Numbered from the stretch's first letter, positions 46,740-59,687 are shown. The stretch: 64,000 nucleotides of DNA from Solen grandis (GCA_021229015.1 CM037783.1:52399154-52463153); one strand, 5' to 3'. The notes: generated by a model not told the origin, from the letters alone. Numbers and translations: made by a program.

Positions 46740-47760
46740 TTAACGAAATGAAACGATCTAGTTTCATGACTTTGAAGTTAATCCTTATGAATTTTTCAGA
46801 ATTAACATACTAAGATGTGAAGTGATGTATGCTGCAAGAGATATTTGTTTAGTCCTGTGATTATGACGTCATGGATATTAAAGAAATACATGTATATCAT
46901 AAAATAGGCTAATTGCTATATGAACTTTTAAACATGCACGAATGCCGTAGCTTACAATGTGCCAAAGGTCGTGAAAATCTCAAGTGATTACATCATCAAA
47001 CATAGCAGATATTCATGTTTTTCGGATAAGGGCTTCTATAAAAAATCTAGCAGTTTGATGAAAGAAAATTAAACGGTTATTGGGTTGCCCGAAATGCCCG
47101 AAATAAATTGCATGAGGCGGTATTTTCCCAAGGTTACGATTTATATATCTGGCCTTGAAAACATCGAAGCATGACAAGATGCAACAGCTACGTGCACAAA
47201 TAGGGAATATAGACTATGTCGACAGTATGTTGTCTATATCGGTTTAAGATCTGTGGATAAACCGATTTATTTCATACTTGCAATTCAATAATTGACGTTT
47301 ATATCCTGTTATATACGGAGCGAGACTGATATTATTTGGGTAAACAAGATAGTCGGATCAACAGCTGGACAATATATACCTATATTAAACATCCTGTACC
47401 CACCAGGGTCGCAGCTGGCACCTGGACTCCCAGCCAGATAGTGCGTAACATCTAGAACTTTCTAGCTACGCCCTTGTATATTTTTCACCAAAATGTATAA
47501 AGTAAGACAACTAGTATAGTATATTTATGTTCTATTAACTATGACAACTGGCTTTCACCCACGCAAGCCGGGTATTATTACGGCATCGGAATAACTTCAT
47601 TAAACAGGCTACGTGACCCTCCGGTGTTGTTCTGGAGATAAGTCGGAATGGGTCGAAAATATATCTATGGCGCATAGTAATGGTTGTGGTAAAACGTGTT
47701 TCCTAAAAGACATATGAGACATAAATAAACCTTTGTTGATAATAAAACATGTATGCTAGG
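46740..47760. other. Non-coding stretch, nothing recognised
   Basis: No splice-bounded frame. The GC-richer patch at 47395-47460 was read on both strands and gives no family resemblance. Confidence 0.4.
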
Positions 47761-47769
47761 TTTTCCCAC

Positions 47770-47905
47770 AGACAGTATTGCAATCATTTGGAGATTTCGT
47801 CTACATCAGATAGACACTGCGATATCATGCATGTGACACATACATGTGACAACATACCACAATGTTATAATATCCTGACACCGGGTCAACTAGTTCTGGG
47901 ACCAC
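47770..47905 (-). mobile_element. SINE (19905 family), fragment
   Basis: Shares CAATCATTTGGAGA and ATCCTGACACCGGGTCAACTAG-like text with 19905-20205. Confidence 0.5.
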
Positions 47906-48849
47906 GCTTTTTTATGCTGATGTGTCTCTCCTTTCCTTTTCTCTCTATCTTTCCATCTGTCACTATGTCTATCTTACTTTTGCCCTTCCATTTCCATTTC
48001 AGATTGACATTAAATATGATGTTCAAAATATTCATTTTTTCTTGTCTTTTCTTTCTTGTTTTTCCCCGTTTTCTTTAATCTCATTTATCTTCCTCTACCT
48101 TTCACTTATCCCTCTTATTTAGAAAACGACAGATACTGATTTTTATTTTTACAAAAATGTAAATTGTACAACTAGATGACTAAATAAATTAAACCGAGGA
48201 CACATCTTGTACAGATGCAGATATGGAGTATATTAGCTGAATTCAACATCAATGTCATTTTAACATTTCCACATATGTTATCTTAATTTATATATCATGT
48301 TTATGAATCTTATTCTCGGTTTTCTTGCTAAATAACCTTGAATGTCTAAAAATAATCACTTTTGAGGTAAATTTTAACATCAACATTATTTCTCCATAAA
48401 GATGATCACTGAAAAGTGCATAATGTACTTCATTATATATTCATTTTATAATATGTGCAAAATATGTCACGCATCAAACTCGCATAGGACACGTTGACAT
48501 GGTCCATGCATACATGAGGTTTAATATTTGTAAGGGACCAACTTTCGACACCACTGTGTATGTTTATAAATATGAAAATATTAAACAAACGAAACAATAT
48601 TCATCTGTGTAGTAATGTTATAAGGCCAGCAAAATTATCTAGTATTTTTAAGAGTCATTACAGAGTCTCTAAACATTGCATATAAGCTTTTAAACCGATA
48701 TTCAAGAATCTCAGAGGAATGCCATAGACCAGCTCTTACATGGGAAAAAGACATCGTCTCCAAAACCCACCCTATACCGCCCCAGTCAACAACTTCCGAC
48801 ATCTCTATGACGTTTATCCTTTTCTATTTTTCCCTAAATTTATCGGGCC

Positions 48850-49010
48850 ACCGACAGTATTCAGTCATTTGTGAACATATATATTACGCTGTAGACAAGT
48901 GAGTACCACAAAAGTGACCACACCAAGTCACATTATCCTGACCATGCGCCAACCAGTCCTGGCACTGCCACTATGCCTAGCCTCAAGCAAGAGATACATG
49001 TACCATCTAT
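48850..49010 (-). mobile_element. SINE (19905 family), fragment
   Basis: Shares AGTATTCAGTCATTTG, AAGTCACATTATCCTGAC and CAACCAGTCCTGGCACT with the family. Confidence 0.5.
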
Positions 49011-50140
49011 AATTTACCAGCTTTATTATGCATAAGCTTTATTATGCATACCCGTTCACTTCTGCTCGGAGTGAGACGGATTAAGCTTCACGCTTGACAG
49101 AGGGACCACAAATCAGTATTTTAGGACTGTAACCATGGTTCGTGGATGTGACTCAATGTGAATTCAAGTTGACATGAGGCCTCACACGGAAATAAACACA
49201 TTAAAATATCAGTGTTTATTCATTAAATTAGGCAAAAAATATTTAAAAAGAAAAAGTATGAAAAGTAAGTAAGTAAGAAAACAAATGCGTGTTGTAACAA
49301 AAAAAAAAGAAAAGCGTTCGATATTATAAGGAAGACAAAACAACAACAAAACACTGAGTTTGTTAATACAGTACAGTCCAATTAAAAGATCATTTCATTA
49401 GGTTAAAAAAAGAGGTTAATAGGCAGATGAATGTTTTAGGAGCTTTTCGTATCAGAAAAAAAAAAAAAAAAAATACTGCAGTTATTAAGAAACTTGGAAA
49501 ATATGAAACAAACAAACCAAAGTTAAAGCAGTTCGTTCATAAATGATCGGTAGAAATAAAAAATAATGTTCTACTCTCTAGTCTCTCTCACGTTAATGCT
49601 GGTGGAATCATTTTTTACTGAGAAATAAACTCGGCAAGTGTAGGTCACATTTCATGGGAAACGCTATTATTGTAAATGCAACTTCGGCGATGACTGGTAA
49701 TATTTTTTCTACTCTCCCTCGTTAATGTTGGTAATGTCTTTGTTTCGTCAAGTGTATGCCACATTACACAGGAAAACATTATTTTTGTAAACGACACTTC
49801 ATGGAAATCGAATAAATATAGGATACTCGTACTGTATCCCGAAGCAGTTGCTACTACGGGCCACGTTTCGCAATTCTAAAAATAGTTTCAGTACCGTTTG
49901 TGACGGTATTGCCTGTGATGGGGAAACTTCCCATTTTTTTACAATCACGGATAGTTGCATTGGTTGACCGTGCGTTTGTAGATGGAAAATGATAGAATCA
50001 ATACTTAAATATAGTTAAAAATCAAATTCTTATCAACGAGCTGCTTTAAAAAAAGACAACTATGGAAATTTAAACTGTTTGAATAAGAATGCGAGATATT
50101 AATGCCATATCAAATATCACATATTGTTACCTTTTCCATT
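49010..50140. other. Non-coding stretch, nothing recognised
   Basis: AT-rich; includes an A-run at 49459-49473. No exon or repeat family with another member in the window. Confidence 0.4.
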
Positions 50141-50274
50141 ACAGTTTCAAATGGTCTGTGGTTTAAAAATAATTCTAAAAACGCATTTGTCGATAAATTT
50201 AGGAGCTGTAAATAAACTAGGCAGTAAAAAGAAAGAAAAGTAAAAAGGTTTAACAAAAGGCAAAAAAGGTACGT

Positions 50275-50336
50275 GACAGGGATTCAAGCACAGTGCGTCT
50301 GGCTTACCAGACCGACTCTTAACCGACTGCGCCATG
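50275..50336 (-). mobile_element. tRNA-like SINE head
   Basis: On the minus strand: TGGCGCAGTCGGTTAAGAG (box A) and CTTGAATCCCTG (decayed box B). The acceptor stem cannot pair, so it is not a tRNA gene. Confidence 0.45.
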
Positions 50337-50744
50337 AAAGCATTCGGCTAATCACGGATTATGTGACGATTTAAGCATTGCAACTAGGGGACGTGTCCAC
50401 ATTTTTAAAATTAGCATACGCCTGCTTTTTATTTAATAAACTTTGACCAAAATCATTCATCGATCGACTCTCAACTGTTTTCTTTTTCAACTGGGTGTTT
50501 AAGGTTTAAATAGGAATATTAAATTGTTATCTGCATATTTACTATCATGTAGTAAGCTATGCACCCTAAAACTCCCATTTTAAGATGGAGTATACTAAAA
50601 TAATTTATGCCAACAAGGTGAAACAGATGCTTTTCTAAAGTTTACGGTTGTTAACAGTTGTTAACCATGAATTAATTGGTTCAATTTTATACGACCGTAC
50701 AGCTTACCCCGATAAATGTAAATGATTGTTTGTTTGATTAAGTG

Positions 50745-50805
50745 CTAACACACCACAATATCATGCCGTAGACATGTGGCATGAAACCACATCAAGTCAC
50801 ATACC
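50745..50805 (-). mobile_element. SINE (19905 family), short fragment
   Basis: CACACCACAATATCATGCCG and GGCATGAAACCACATCAAGT match the family body. Confidence 0.45.
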
Positions 50806-51229
50806 CCTTTCCATTTTTAGCAATGATATCTCAGTCTTTTCCGTACATAGCTGGGTGTATTACAATTTACTTTTAAAAGGAAGGCTTGCCCAAGTTCTTA
50901 TCAGAATATTAGAATTCATATTAGAATTTGAACCCCCAATTTCCTGACAGCTTCTAAGCTTTCCATAACAAAGGTTATGTTCAAAATAAGGAGTTATATG
51001 AACCCAACTTTTGTTAGGCTATCGCCTCTTCACTACAATTGGCAAATGATTGCAGATTGATGTGAAACGCTAAATTCTTATAATTTTAAACATATTATCA
51101 CATGATCTGAACTAAGTAATTACGTCAAGATATTTTCTGTTTAATTTTATTTCGCTAGAGAGAGCTCTCCATGCTTAATTGCTTATAACTTTTATAACTT
51201 AAGAACTTGAAGTACTTTTTCATCGTGTT

Positions 51230-51333
51230 GTCTTTGCTTTCTTTTTCATATTGAAAATTGTGGCTGAGTTGAAATAAAGTGTTCAAGCTGATAAGGTTAA
51301 AAGCGAAAACCGAGATACCGCTTGCGGTTCTAG
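51230..51333 (+). mobile_element. Helitron-like 3' end, same family as 15521
   Basis: The last 100 bases are the complement of 15521-15610, with the hairpin ACCGC TT GCGGT (51317-51328) followed by TCTAG and T. The 5' limit is not defined. Confidence 0.5.
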
Positions 51334-51923
51334 TTATGTTTTTTTTAACGTCACCTTGGCGCAAAAAGTACTGTAAGTGACTTTTTTTAAATTTTTCAAG
51401 AGAGGCAAAAAACTGTTCTTTGTTGTTCATTTAGAATAATACTTTTTAATACCATACCATAAAATGAAGATAGAATTTGTTAGCATTAAACTGTTTTTAA
51501 AGGATACATTTATTCATTTAAGAATATAAAGTAATTAGACATTCTTTTGCACTTACGTGACTTTTTGCGCTACAATTTTTAAACGCAAAAAGTGATGCAA
51601 ATGCACTTACCATAGTTTTTGCACTACTTTCTAAGTATTCAAGTTACTGCATTTCAAAGACATTTTAAAACTGTATTTAAGGTAATATCATAATTGTGTT
51701 AAAATTGTGTTCATTGCGCACTTGAAACTGTATTTGATACAAGAAAAATTTGAATGGAAGAAAAGTAACAGTAAGTTGTTATTCCAATGTAAGTGTACTT
51801 GTTCAAAATAAATGTAAAAAAATATGTCTGTTACTTTTCTTCCATTCAAATAATAGTCAATATAGACTGCCATTATTTTCATTATTTATTCATGATATAT
51901 GTGTAGATATGTATATGTGTGTT

Positions 51924-51929
<6 letters not shown>

Positions 51930-51955
<26 letters not shown>

Positions 51956-51956
51956 G

Positions 51957-51994
<38 letters not shown>

Positions 51995-52240
51995 GTGTGT
52001 ATTTTTTTATTTTTTTTTCTCTCTATGTAGTAATTTTTTATTTTTTTTTAATTTTTAAAAAATAATTTCTCATCTAAGCAAACACCATTTAATTTATTAA
52101 AATAAATTCTAAAAGGCATTTATTATTATTATTATTATTATTTTTTTTTTTTTTTTTTTTTTTAATTTTGAATGTGGCATTTTTTTTATTTATTTTTTTT
52201 ATTTTTTTTTAATGTGCAGGATTTGGGTACCATACAAATT
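51930..52240. repeat. Low-complexity tract: TA, TG, ATT and T runs
   Basis: (TA)n near 51932-51954, (TG)n 51957-51998, (ATT)n 52123-52140 and T-rich text to 52210. Confidence 0.9.
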
Positions 52241-52529
52241 ATGTAATATGTGACCTTGTGTATTGTTAAATAAATGTATAGGGGAAGGACCGTAATTAAT
52301 GTTGCTAGAACTTGTGGCCCGACCCCATTTCAATGCTTAATTTGAAATAAAATATGTTTAAACTATACTGTTTGCAAGATTTGTTCATATTAAATCAGTT
52401 TACTCCTGTACCAAATTTTCAACTCCCAAAGCAAAAAATTACAATATGATAAGAATAACAAAAACAATAACAAATGGAGACCGTAGCTTTCTGACTTACC
52501 TAATAGCTTTCTGACTTAATTGAAAGCTA

Positions 52530-54766
52530 AAATAAAAGTCTGTTTTACATACGAGGCAGGTGACTGTAAAAGCTATGGTAGGCAGATGGTTTTATGTTCT
52601 TTCAACAAAGACGAATCAAATCATTGTATTTGTCAATTGACAATTTTGGTTGCTCTGCATCTCCAAAGAGGGGATAAAGTTTGGGCAGTTGTGACCTTTT
52701 TCTCAAACTTGGTTGCAAACTAACCATGTGTATTGCCCCATCAAAGTCAAACTTGATCATCATGCAGTCAGGATTTTCATTATTGAATTCTATTTGTCTG
52801 ATTTCCCTCCACGTAACTTTAAGTCCATTTGAATCAATATCAAGTTTTCTGATGTTGGATTCCATGTGTTTGTAAAGTCAAAAACTGATCTAGAGTCATT
52901 TCTGTGACATGATACGGTTTTGATCTACGTGCCGTTTGTACAATTGTTGAAAACTGTGAAGTTGTGTAAACTGACATGTTTTTACATGCACGCTCTATAC
53001 AAGAATGAACGGAGTCGTTCTCGTTTTGGGTATGACCCCTTTCTAAAACACTGTGTGAGATAGATGTCAGATGCAAAAGTTTCAGTGTGTACCACATCAT
53101 GACAACAAAGTAGCGATTATGGTTTTGACCTGAGCAATTATCAGAGTATGTTGTTACTGATTTTATGCCTTTGTCTGCCATGCTTTTATAGAAATTGAAT
53201 ATATTAGATGAAACTTCATTGAATTACATTAGTTACTGTTTGTAACTATTTCATTCCATATGTAGCACCAAGCCTTGTGGTCTCAAAGGCTATAAACAGT
53301 CAAATTGTAATTATTCAAGTTTTCTTGCATAATACAGTTGTCCTTGGAATGACTATGGAAGGATGAACACTTGTTGCAAATCAAAACAGGCAGTGACATG
53401 ATATGTATCGGCCTCATCAAGGGCTTTATCAGCTTCTTTATGTTTCCTAGCAAGATTTTTATTTTTAATATGACGCTCAAAATCTGCTGTGTTTCGTTCA
53501 TTTTCCTTGTTTTCAAGCTTGTTATTGTTTGCAAAACATACATCATACTGATCTTTCAATGGTTTTTGAAAGACAATATTAAACTGAGTATTAAAAATAT
53601 GCCTGTAAGTATGAATTGACTGAGGAATAAAGTTATTATCATTACAGTGATGTTTATAATGATCATACATTTTTGAAAGATTCAGGTCTGCTTCAAGATA
53701 TTCTTTCTTCGAATGTTTTCTACAGTAATGTGATTCTCACCGGGGATAGCTGTTAATGTGATTCTTGATGTCAGTCACAATTTGTTCTGGGACTTTGTTT
53801 GCTCTGTTTGAATGCTTTTCCCGAAGATCTTTAGCAGTGATACCACCATAAACTCTCTTTTTGTTCAAGGCTGTTTTTTGCAATAGCTTCAGTAATATCA
53901 AGAGTGTCATGGTAAAGCATTTTACATACTTAAATATTTTCAGCATGAATTTCAAAGAAATATTGCCTGGAATGTTTTCTTCTACTACCTATTTTGTTTG
54001 TTGTTGTTTTTTCGTGGACTTTCTCTAATGGAATGAGCTAAGAATTATTTATGTTTTTCATTCCAAAGCAGTTGATAAAAAAATATGAAAGATTTTTTCT
54101 CTCTGATATTGATCTATTTTTTGTAATGAACCTTTCTCCTACATGAGACACCACTGCCAGCCTTAACTACTTAAGCCTTTTTAATGTTTCCGGAGCTTGT
54201 TACATAACTTTGATCTGATTTGTTTTATGTTTCAATACAGTGCGTTTCAACTGGGACTCATTTCTGAGACGTTTGCGTGACTGCCTGTTTTTGATAAAAG
54301 TATTCTCTACAGGTCCTCCTAATGTCACAACTAGGGCTATTCTCTACAGATGGACCTACTGGGTTCATGTTAGGGTCACAACTAGGGGTATTCTCAACAG
54401 ATGGACCTACTGGGTCTGTGTTAAGGTCACAACTAGGGGTATTGGGACATGAAGCAGCTGGATTAGGGCCAAGGTCATGAGTAGAGGTATAAGGACTTGA
54501 TACACTTTGATTTCAACAATTATGGTTATATCATTTAAAAATGAACTGTCCATAAGATCAACACAAGCATCAAACAGATTCTGAGCTTCCAAGGTTTCAC
54601 AAATCAAACCTGACACACTGTCACTGAAATCAGATAAATCGGGCGAGCTATCATTAACATCAGTTTCAGTGCTATCAGACAATGAAACATATATGTGAGT
54701 ATCAAGGTTATTTGCGGGGCGAAATATATAATTCGCAGAAAATATATATATGCCCCACATTTTCAA
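52530..54766 (-). pseudogene. Broken DDE/RNase H-fold transposase-like gene
   Basis: Minus-strand pieces read in order as one protein: an acidic/Ser-rich start (SLSDSTETDVNDSSPDLSDF, 54690-54600), 17-residue repeats (PSCD...PVGPSVEN, 54440-54300), a basic stretch (RKRLRNESQ), ITAKDLREKHSNRANKVPEQ (53900-53750), CRKHSKKEYLEADLNLSKMY, ACFDLQQVFILP (about 53390-53355), TYSDNCSGQNHNRYF (about 53150-53100), ERGHTQNENDSVHSCIERA and a C-terminal LYPLFGDAEQPKLS. CFDLQQ and SDNC-GQN are the likely first two acidic residues of a DDE-type core. I know this pattern, from memory, as an unnamed family expanded in invertebrate genomes. It is broken by in-frame stops near 53737 and 53353 and by several frame changes. 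Its 5' end abuts inverted block A. Confidence 0.6.
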
Positions 54767-54985
54767 ATAAACATTTGTTAGTAATATTTATGACAAGTGT
54801 AAATCACTGAGTGCAATATTGAGTTTGCATCATTCAATTAAGCAATATTTAAAAAAAGAAATCGTGTAGATTTTATTGTCTTATGTTTTTGCATATATTT
54901 AGGATTAAAACTATTGCATATTTTTGGTTAACATCTCGCAGTTTATTCATTGTTGTGTGTGACATTGCAAGAATATACTATCGTT
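54700..54985. repeat. Inverted duplication block A, right copy (empty site)
   Basis: Reverse complement of 38490-38567 plus 39329-39560, without the 761-bp TIR element. The single target GGATTAAAAC is at 54902-54911. Confidence 0.75.
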
Positions 54986-55172
54986 TAAATGTAAGTCTAA
55001 ATGAAAAAGATATATTTATATATATTTAATTATTTGAGCATTGTTTCACAACAAAACGTTTAAAAGGTAACACTTTATTAAACCTATTTATGTGGCGTAT
55101 ATATAAATATATATACCACCAAATATGTTGGTTTAACATATGCGCCACTTAATTAGGTTTTGTACCAACACC

Positions 55173-55207
<35 letters not shown>

Positions 55208-55244
55208 AATTTCTATGTGTTGCAAAGGTCCCAGGACCAAAGAA

Positions 55245-57325
55245 TGTGAAATAGAAAAGGTCTACGTTAGTTTGGCATGTTTCAAGGTTTGAATTACAAC
55301 AATTGATTATTTTTGTTTTAATATGAGCATTTTATGAAAATTACTCAGAAGAATGTACAGCCGTAAAATGAAGAATCAAAGAATACAACCATACTTATAA
55401 CGACGGCTTTCTACAAAATCACCCCAGTTTTTCTTATACAGTAACAAGCACCGGCCATGCAACTGTTTATTGACCATGAAACTATAATAACGCTTCTCAC
55501 AGCAAGATATACTTATTATCCCCACAAACTGCAGATCAGTCCCGATAAGCCATATCAAATTATTCTCATATGTTCTTGGGCAGCATACATTTTTGTGTTT
55601 CTGCGATGAAAGAGAATAGACATGTTATTAATTAGATGTTAAGCCAGAAATCATACTGCTTATACTGAAGGGCGGAGTGAAATATATGCTTAAAAAATGT
55701 ATATACTTGTATACACCTCACATTTACAAAACGCAAAATTTGGCAATTTTATGATTAATTGAATATCACTAGATCTAGATGAAGTTATATTAAACTTTAA
55801 AAATAATTTTGGTAAATTTTGTGTATATTTATTTTCTTCTATGAGTCTTAAGTTTTGCTTAATTTCAAAATTAAAATTAGATATGTGCATGGTTTACTGG
55901 TAATCGTCTTGGATTCTAGGTCATAACCATTACATATACAACTAAGTAGGCTAAATTTAGTAACAATGTTGACATTGTAAATGTAATATGTCATTAGAAT
56001 GAAATACTAAAGAAGATATAGTATATTATGCAATGCTATTTGACATAATTTCTAAACAGAAATGAAGTCAGATACATTAATATCAATATATGATATCAAT
56101 TGAAAGTGATACTAATGACAACCTTTTTATTTGGAATATGTACAGGTTAGTTCATAGTTGCCTTCAACTACACGATATAGCCACGAGGGCGGAGCTAGGT
56201 AATTCCGCCAATTTTGACAAATTTTGTGAATAACACAGCTAATTTACGGCCTTTAAAGCTTAAATAAAAAGAAAAAAAAATGTGTTTTGGTGTAAGATCG
56301 GTTAATAATTTCACTTAGTGAACATAAAAAGTGATATTTTCACGAGTGGCGAAGCATATTCCAAAGCATGCACTGGTTTTATACGAATATTAGCGCAACA
56401 CTTAACTGGGTGTTGCATGAATGCGCAAAACTGAATGCATCCTTGAAACATTGAAACTGTACACATTTTACTGTTTAAAGCTGTTGCATGAAATTTGAAT
56501 TTAAATTTGGATAAATGCACGTGAGCTAAAAAAAACTTCTAGATACCTATGCATGCAATTTGTTTACTATTGTTATATCAGTATCAGGTCTTTGGTCATT
56601 TACTTGCATTTTTACACCCATGCATCTGTCTTCTTGATATACATTAATCAAATATCAATTGGCTTTGTATACGAACGACCGAACATATAAGTCTTCTGGT
56701 GTAAAAAAGTACAGCGTTTATAGCCACAATTGAACGAATTAGCTAATCAGCGTAAAACAAAATACAGATTATATAGGTATACTATGAGGAGACATGAAAT
56801 AAACACTGTTGTATAATACTAAATGATATTCATTTACATTGTACGTGAAATATTTGTCATACCTGATATTGGAATTGAGTACATATTCAAATGATATTCA
56901 AACATTACATAGGTAATTATACCGAATTAAGGGGTGAAATGTATATGCGCAGAAACAGATCTTTTATTATGAAAACATTTTACTAATCACGCAGTCATTT
57001 CAATAATGGCATGTTAAACTATCATAACGGAACATCGTTCACGTTGTTCAATATGCAGTGTATTTATAAATGCTTGTATCCATGGGTATTTACTTGACCC
57101 CAGATGACTTTTACGATAATATAGTTATTCACGAAAAATGGGGTATTATACATTTACAGGTAAAAATATATTCAGCGCGCAAGTATAAACTGGACTGTGA
57201 GGGAGATCAATGCTACGAGCGCATAAATATGGTTTCCATGTGAAACCTAAATGTTTCAATTTTGTACTTGATGGATGCATACTGTAAATACTGCAAGGAA
57301 ATCGGGTCGAGAAAAAGTGGGGTGA
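55245..57325. repeat. Inverted duplication block B, right copy
   Basis: Reverse complement of 40281-43515 without its insertions. Shows no coding frame. A (TA)n run at about 55176-55202 separates it from block A. Confidence 0.72.
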
Positions 57326-57550
57326 TTATAAGCACCCCACTTTTTGCATATATATATATATACATATCGTCATCATCATCATTAAATTGATTTTGTACAA
57401 AAAGGAGTATTTTTTAAAACAAATTGAGATCAGGAGTATCATAAAAAAAGCGGTAGACCTCAAAGATGGTTGGAAATATGTGTGCTGTCTAATAACATGT
57501 AAGTGCCCCGAAAAGGTAAAAATTGAAAAGTAAAATATTTTCATAAAGAA

Positions 57551-57650
57551 NNNNNNNNNNNNNNNNNNNNNNNNNNNNNNNNNNNNNNNNNNNNNNNNNN
57601 NNNNNNNNNNNNNNNNNNNNNNNNNNNNNNNNNNNNNNNNNNNNNNNNNN
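57551..57650. other. Assembly gap (100 N)
   Basis: Exactly 100 N, directly before the 186-bp satellite, which suggests that the array broke the assembly. Confidence 0.99.
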
Positions 57651-58845
57651 AAATATATTAAAATTTGGTTCTGCAGTTTGGTTTATGTCTGGATGATTGT
57701 GTGAAGTTTAAATCCAATACACAAGGGTTACTGAGTAATGAATAAATTAGTTGCAAAAAACTTTAACCAAAATGTTAACGCAAATTTCTAAGTCGAAAAA
57801 GGCCATAATTTAAATAAATTTTAGCAAGAGTTGTTCATCTTGGTTGCAGTCTTTCATGTTTAGAGGACTTGTGTGAAGTTTCAATCCAATACACCAAGTG
57901 TTTACTGAGTAATGATATTAACTTAGTTGCAGAAAAACTTTAACCAAAAATGTTAACGCAAATTTCTAAGTCGAAAAAGGCCCATAATTTGAGTAAAATT
58001 CTAGCAAGTGTTGTCCATCTTGGTTCAGCAGGTCCATTTCATGCTTAGGAAGACTTGTGTGAAGTTTAAATCCAATACACCAAGTGGTACCAGAGTTATG
58101 ATATTTACTTAGTTTCAGAAAAACTTTAACCAAAAATGTTAACGCAAATTTCTAAGTCGAAAAAGGCCCATAATTTGAATAAAATTCTAGCAAGAGTTGT
58201 TCATCTTAGTTCTGCAGGTCCATTTCATGTTTAGGAAGACTTTTGTGAAGTTTAAATCCAATACACCAAGTGCTTACTGAGTAATAATATTAACTTAGTT
58301 TCAGAAAAACTTTAACCAAAAATGTTAACGCAAATTTCTAAGCCGAAAAAGGCCCATAATTTGAGTAAAATTCTAGCAAGTGTTGTTCATCTTGGTTCTG
58401 CAGGTCCATTTCATGCCTAGGAAGACTTGTGTGAAGTTTAAATCCAATACACCAAGGGGTTACTGAGTAATTACATTAATTTAGTTGAAAAAAAACTTTA
58501 ACCAAAAATGTTAACGCAAATTTCTAAGTCGAAAAAGGCCCATAATTTAAGTAAAATTCTAGCAAGAGTTGTCCATCTTGGTTCTCTAAGTTTGTTTTGT
58601 GCCTAGAAAGACTTGTGTGAAGATTGATTGCAATACACCTGTTGGTTTCTTAGATTGATATTAACTTAGTTGCAGAAAAACTTTAACCAAAAATGTTAAC
58701 GCAAATTTCTAATTCGAAAAAGGCCCATAATTTGAGTAAAATTCTAGCAAGTGTTGTTCATCTTGGTTCTCTAAGTTTGTTTTGTGCCTAGAAAGACTTG
58801 TGTGAAGATTGATTGCAATACACCTGTTGGTTTCTTAGATATGAC
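57651..58845. repeat. 186-bp tandem satellite, at least six units
   Basis: GTTAACGCAAATTTCTAAG recurs at 57774, 57952, 58138, 58324, 58510 and 58695, a spacing of 178-186. The array starts inside the N gap, so its true length is unknown. The last unit changes to CTGTTGGTTTCTTAGAT. Confidence 0.9.
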
Positions 58846-58935
58846 TGCCAACGCCGACGCTGACGCCGATGCCGACGCGGACGCCGGGGTGAGTAGAATA
58901 GCTCTCATATTCTCCGAATAGTCGAGCTAAAAACC
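58846..58935. mobile_element. Terminus of the satellite-bearing element
   Basis: A run of GCCGACGC-like hexamers is followed by GAGTAGAATAGCTCTCATAT and GAATAGTCGAGCTAAAAA. The complement of this end occurs at 61985-62050, so it is a conserved element end rather than chance. Confidence 0.6.
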
Positions 58936-59687
58936 TAGGAATAATGTTGGACGGAAGCCCGGCCAGAGGAGACGCCAAAAAGCTGAGCGAGCTTCTGATG
59001 TTAAACATAAATAGTGCATTTAAGTGCAACATTTTACATTTTGGTTTAAATAATTAACCCCATCTATTTTTCAAACCAAACTTTTTTATGAATCATGAAC
59101 AAACAATGACATTTTAGAAATGGTGTAAATATTTGATATAACCTGTATACATCTGTTTCATTTATATTTATTTACCAATGTGTGTGTAAATAATTACATA
59201 TTTTTTTTCCTAAATGTTGTATACGATGTTTGCCAGGTTTTGTTCTCTTTGTTCTGTTCTGTATCCCTCACATGTACATAAAGATTTATAATATCCCAAT
59301 TTCTATGGTTTGTGTTTTTTAATGCTTCTTTTATTAATTTGTTACATAATAATAAATACTAGTGAATGTAAAACATTGATATCGTTTTTGATAAGTGTTT
59401 GTGTATTCTTTTCCGCTCCATTTCTCAGGATTTTGTTTTATAAACTTTGAAAGCTGCTGCTGACATTTTCTTTGCCAATTTACGATATCCGGTAAAAATG
59501 TTTTACGGTAGTCGCAAAAATGCAGTTGTCGTAAAGCATCACGTGATACAAAGCGCCATCTAACCCAAATGTTATATATAGTGACTAATCAAATACCTCT
59601 AATTTGGTACCCTGCTTACGGAAACGCTATGTAATATTAAATGAAGGAACCCAGACAAGTTGTTGGCGGTCAATTTCTCAAATCATC

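Noticed and set aside
47395..47460. GC-richer patch as a candidate missing SLC6 exon
   Set aside because: Neither strand gives TM1-3 or loop 2 motifs, and there are no matching splice sites.
50275..50336. A tRNA gene on the minus strand
   Set aside because: Box A is good but the acceptor arms do not pair and box B is decayed; it is a SINE head.
57651..58845. CRISPR-like array of spaced repeats
   Set aside because: The units are contiguous 186-bp satellite monomers without unique spacers, in animal DNA.
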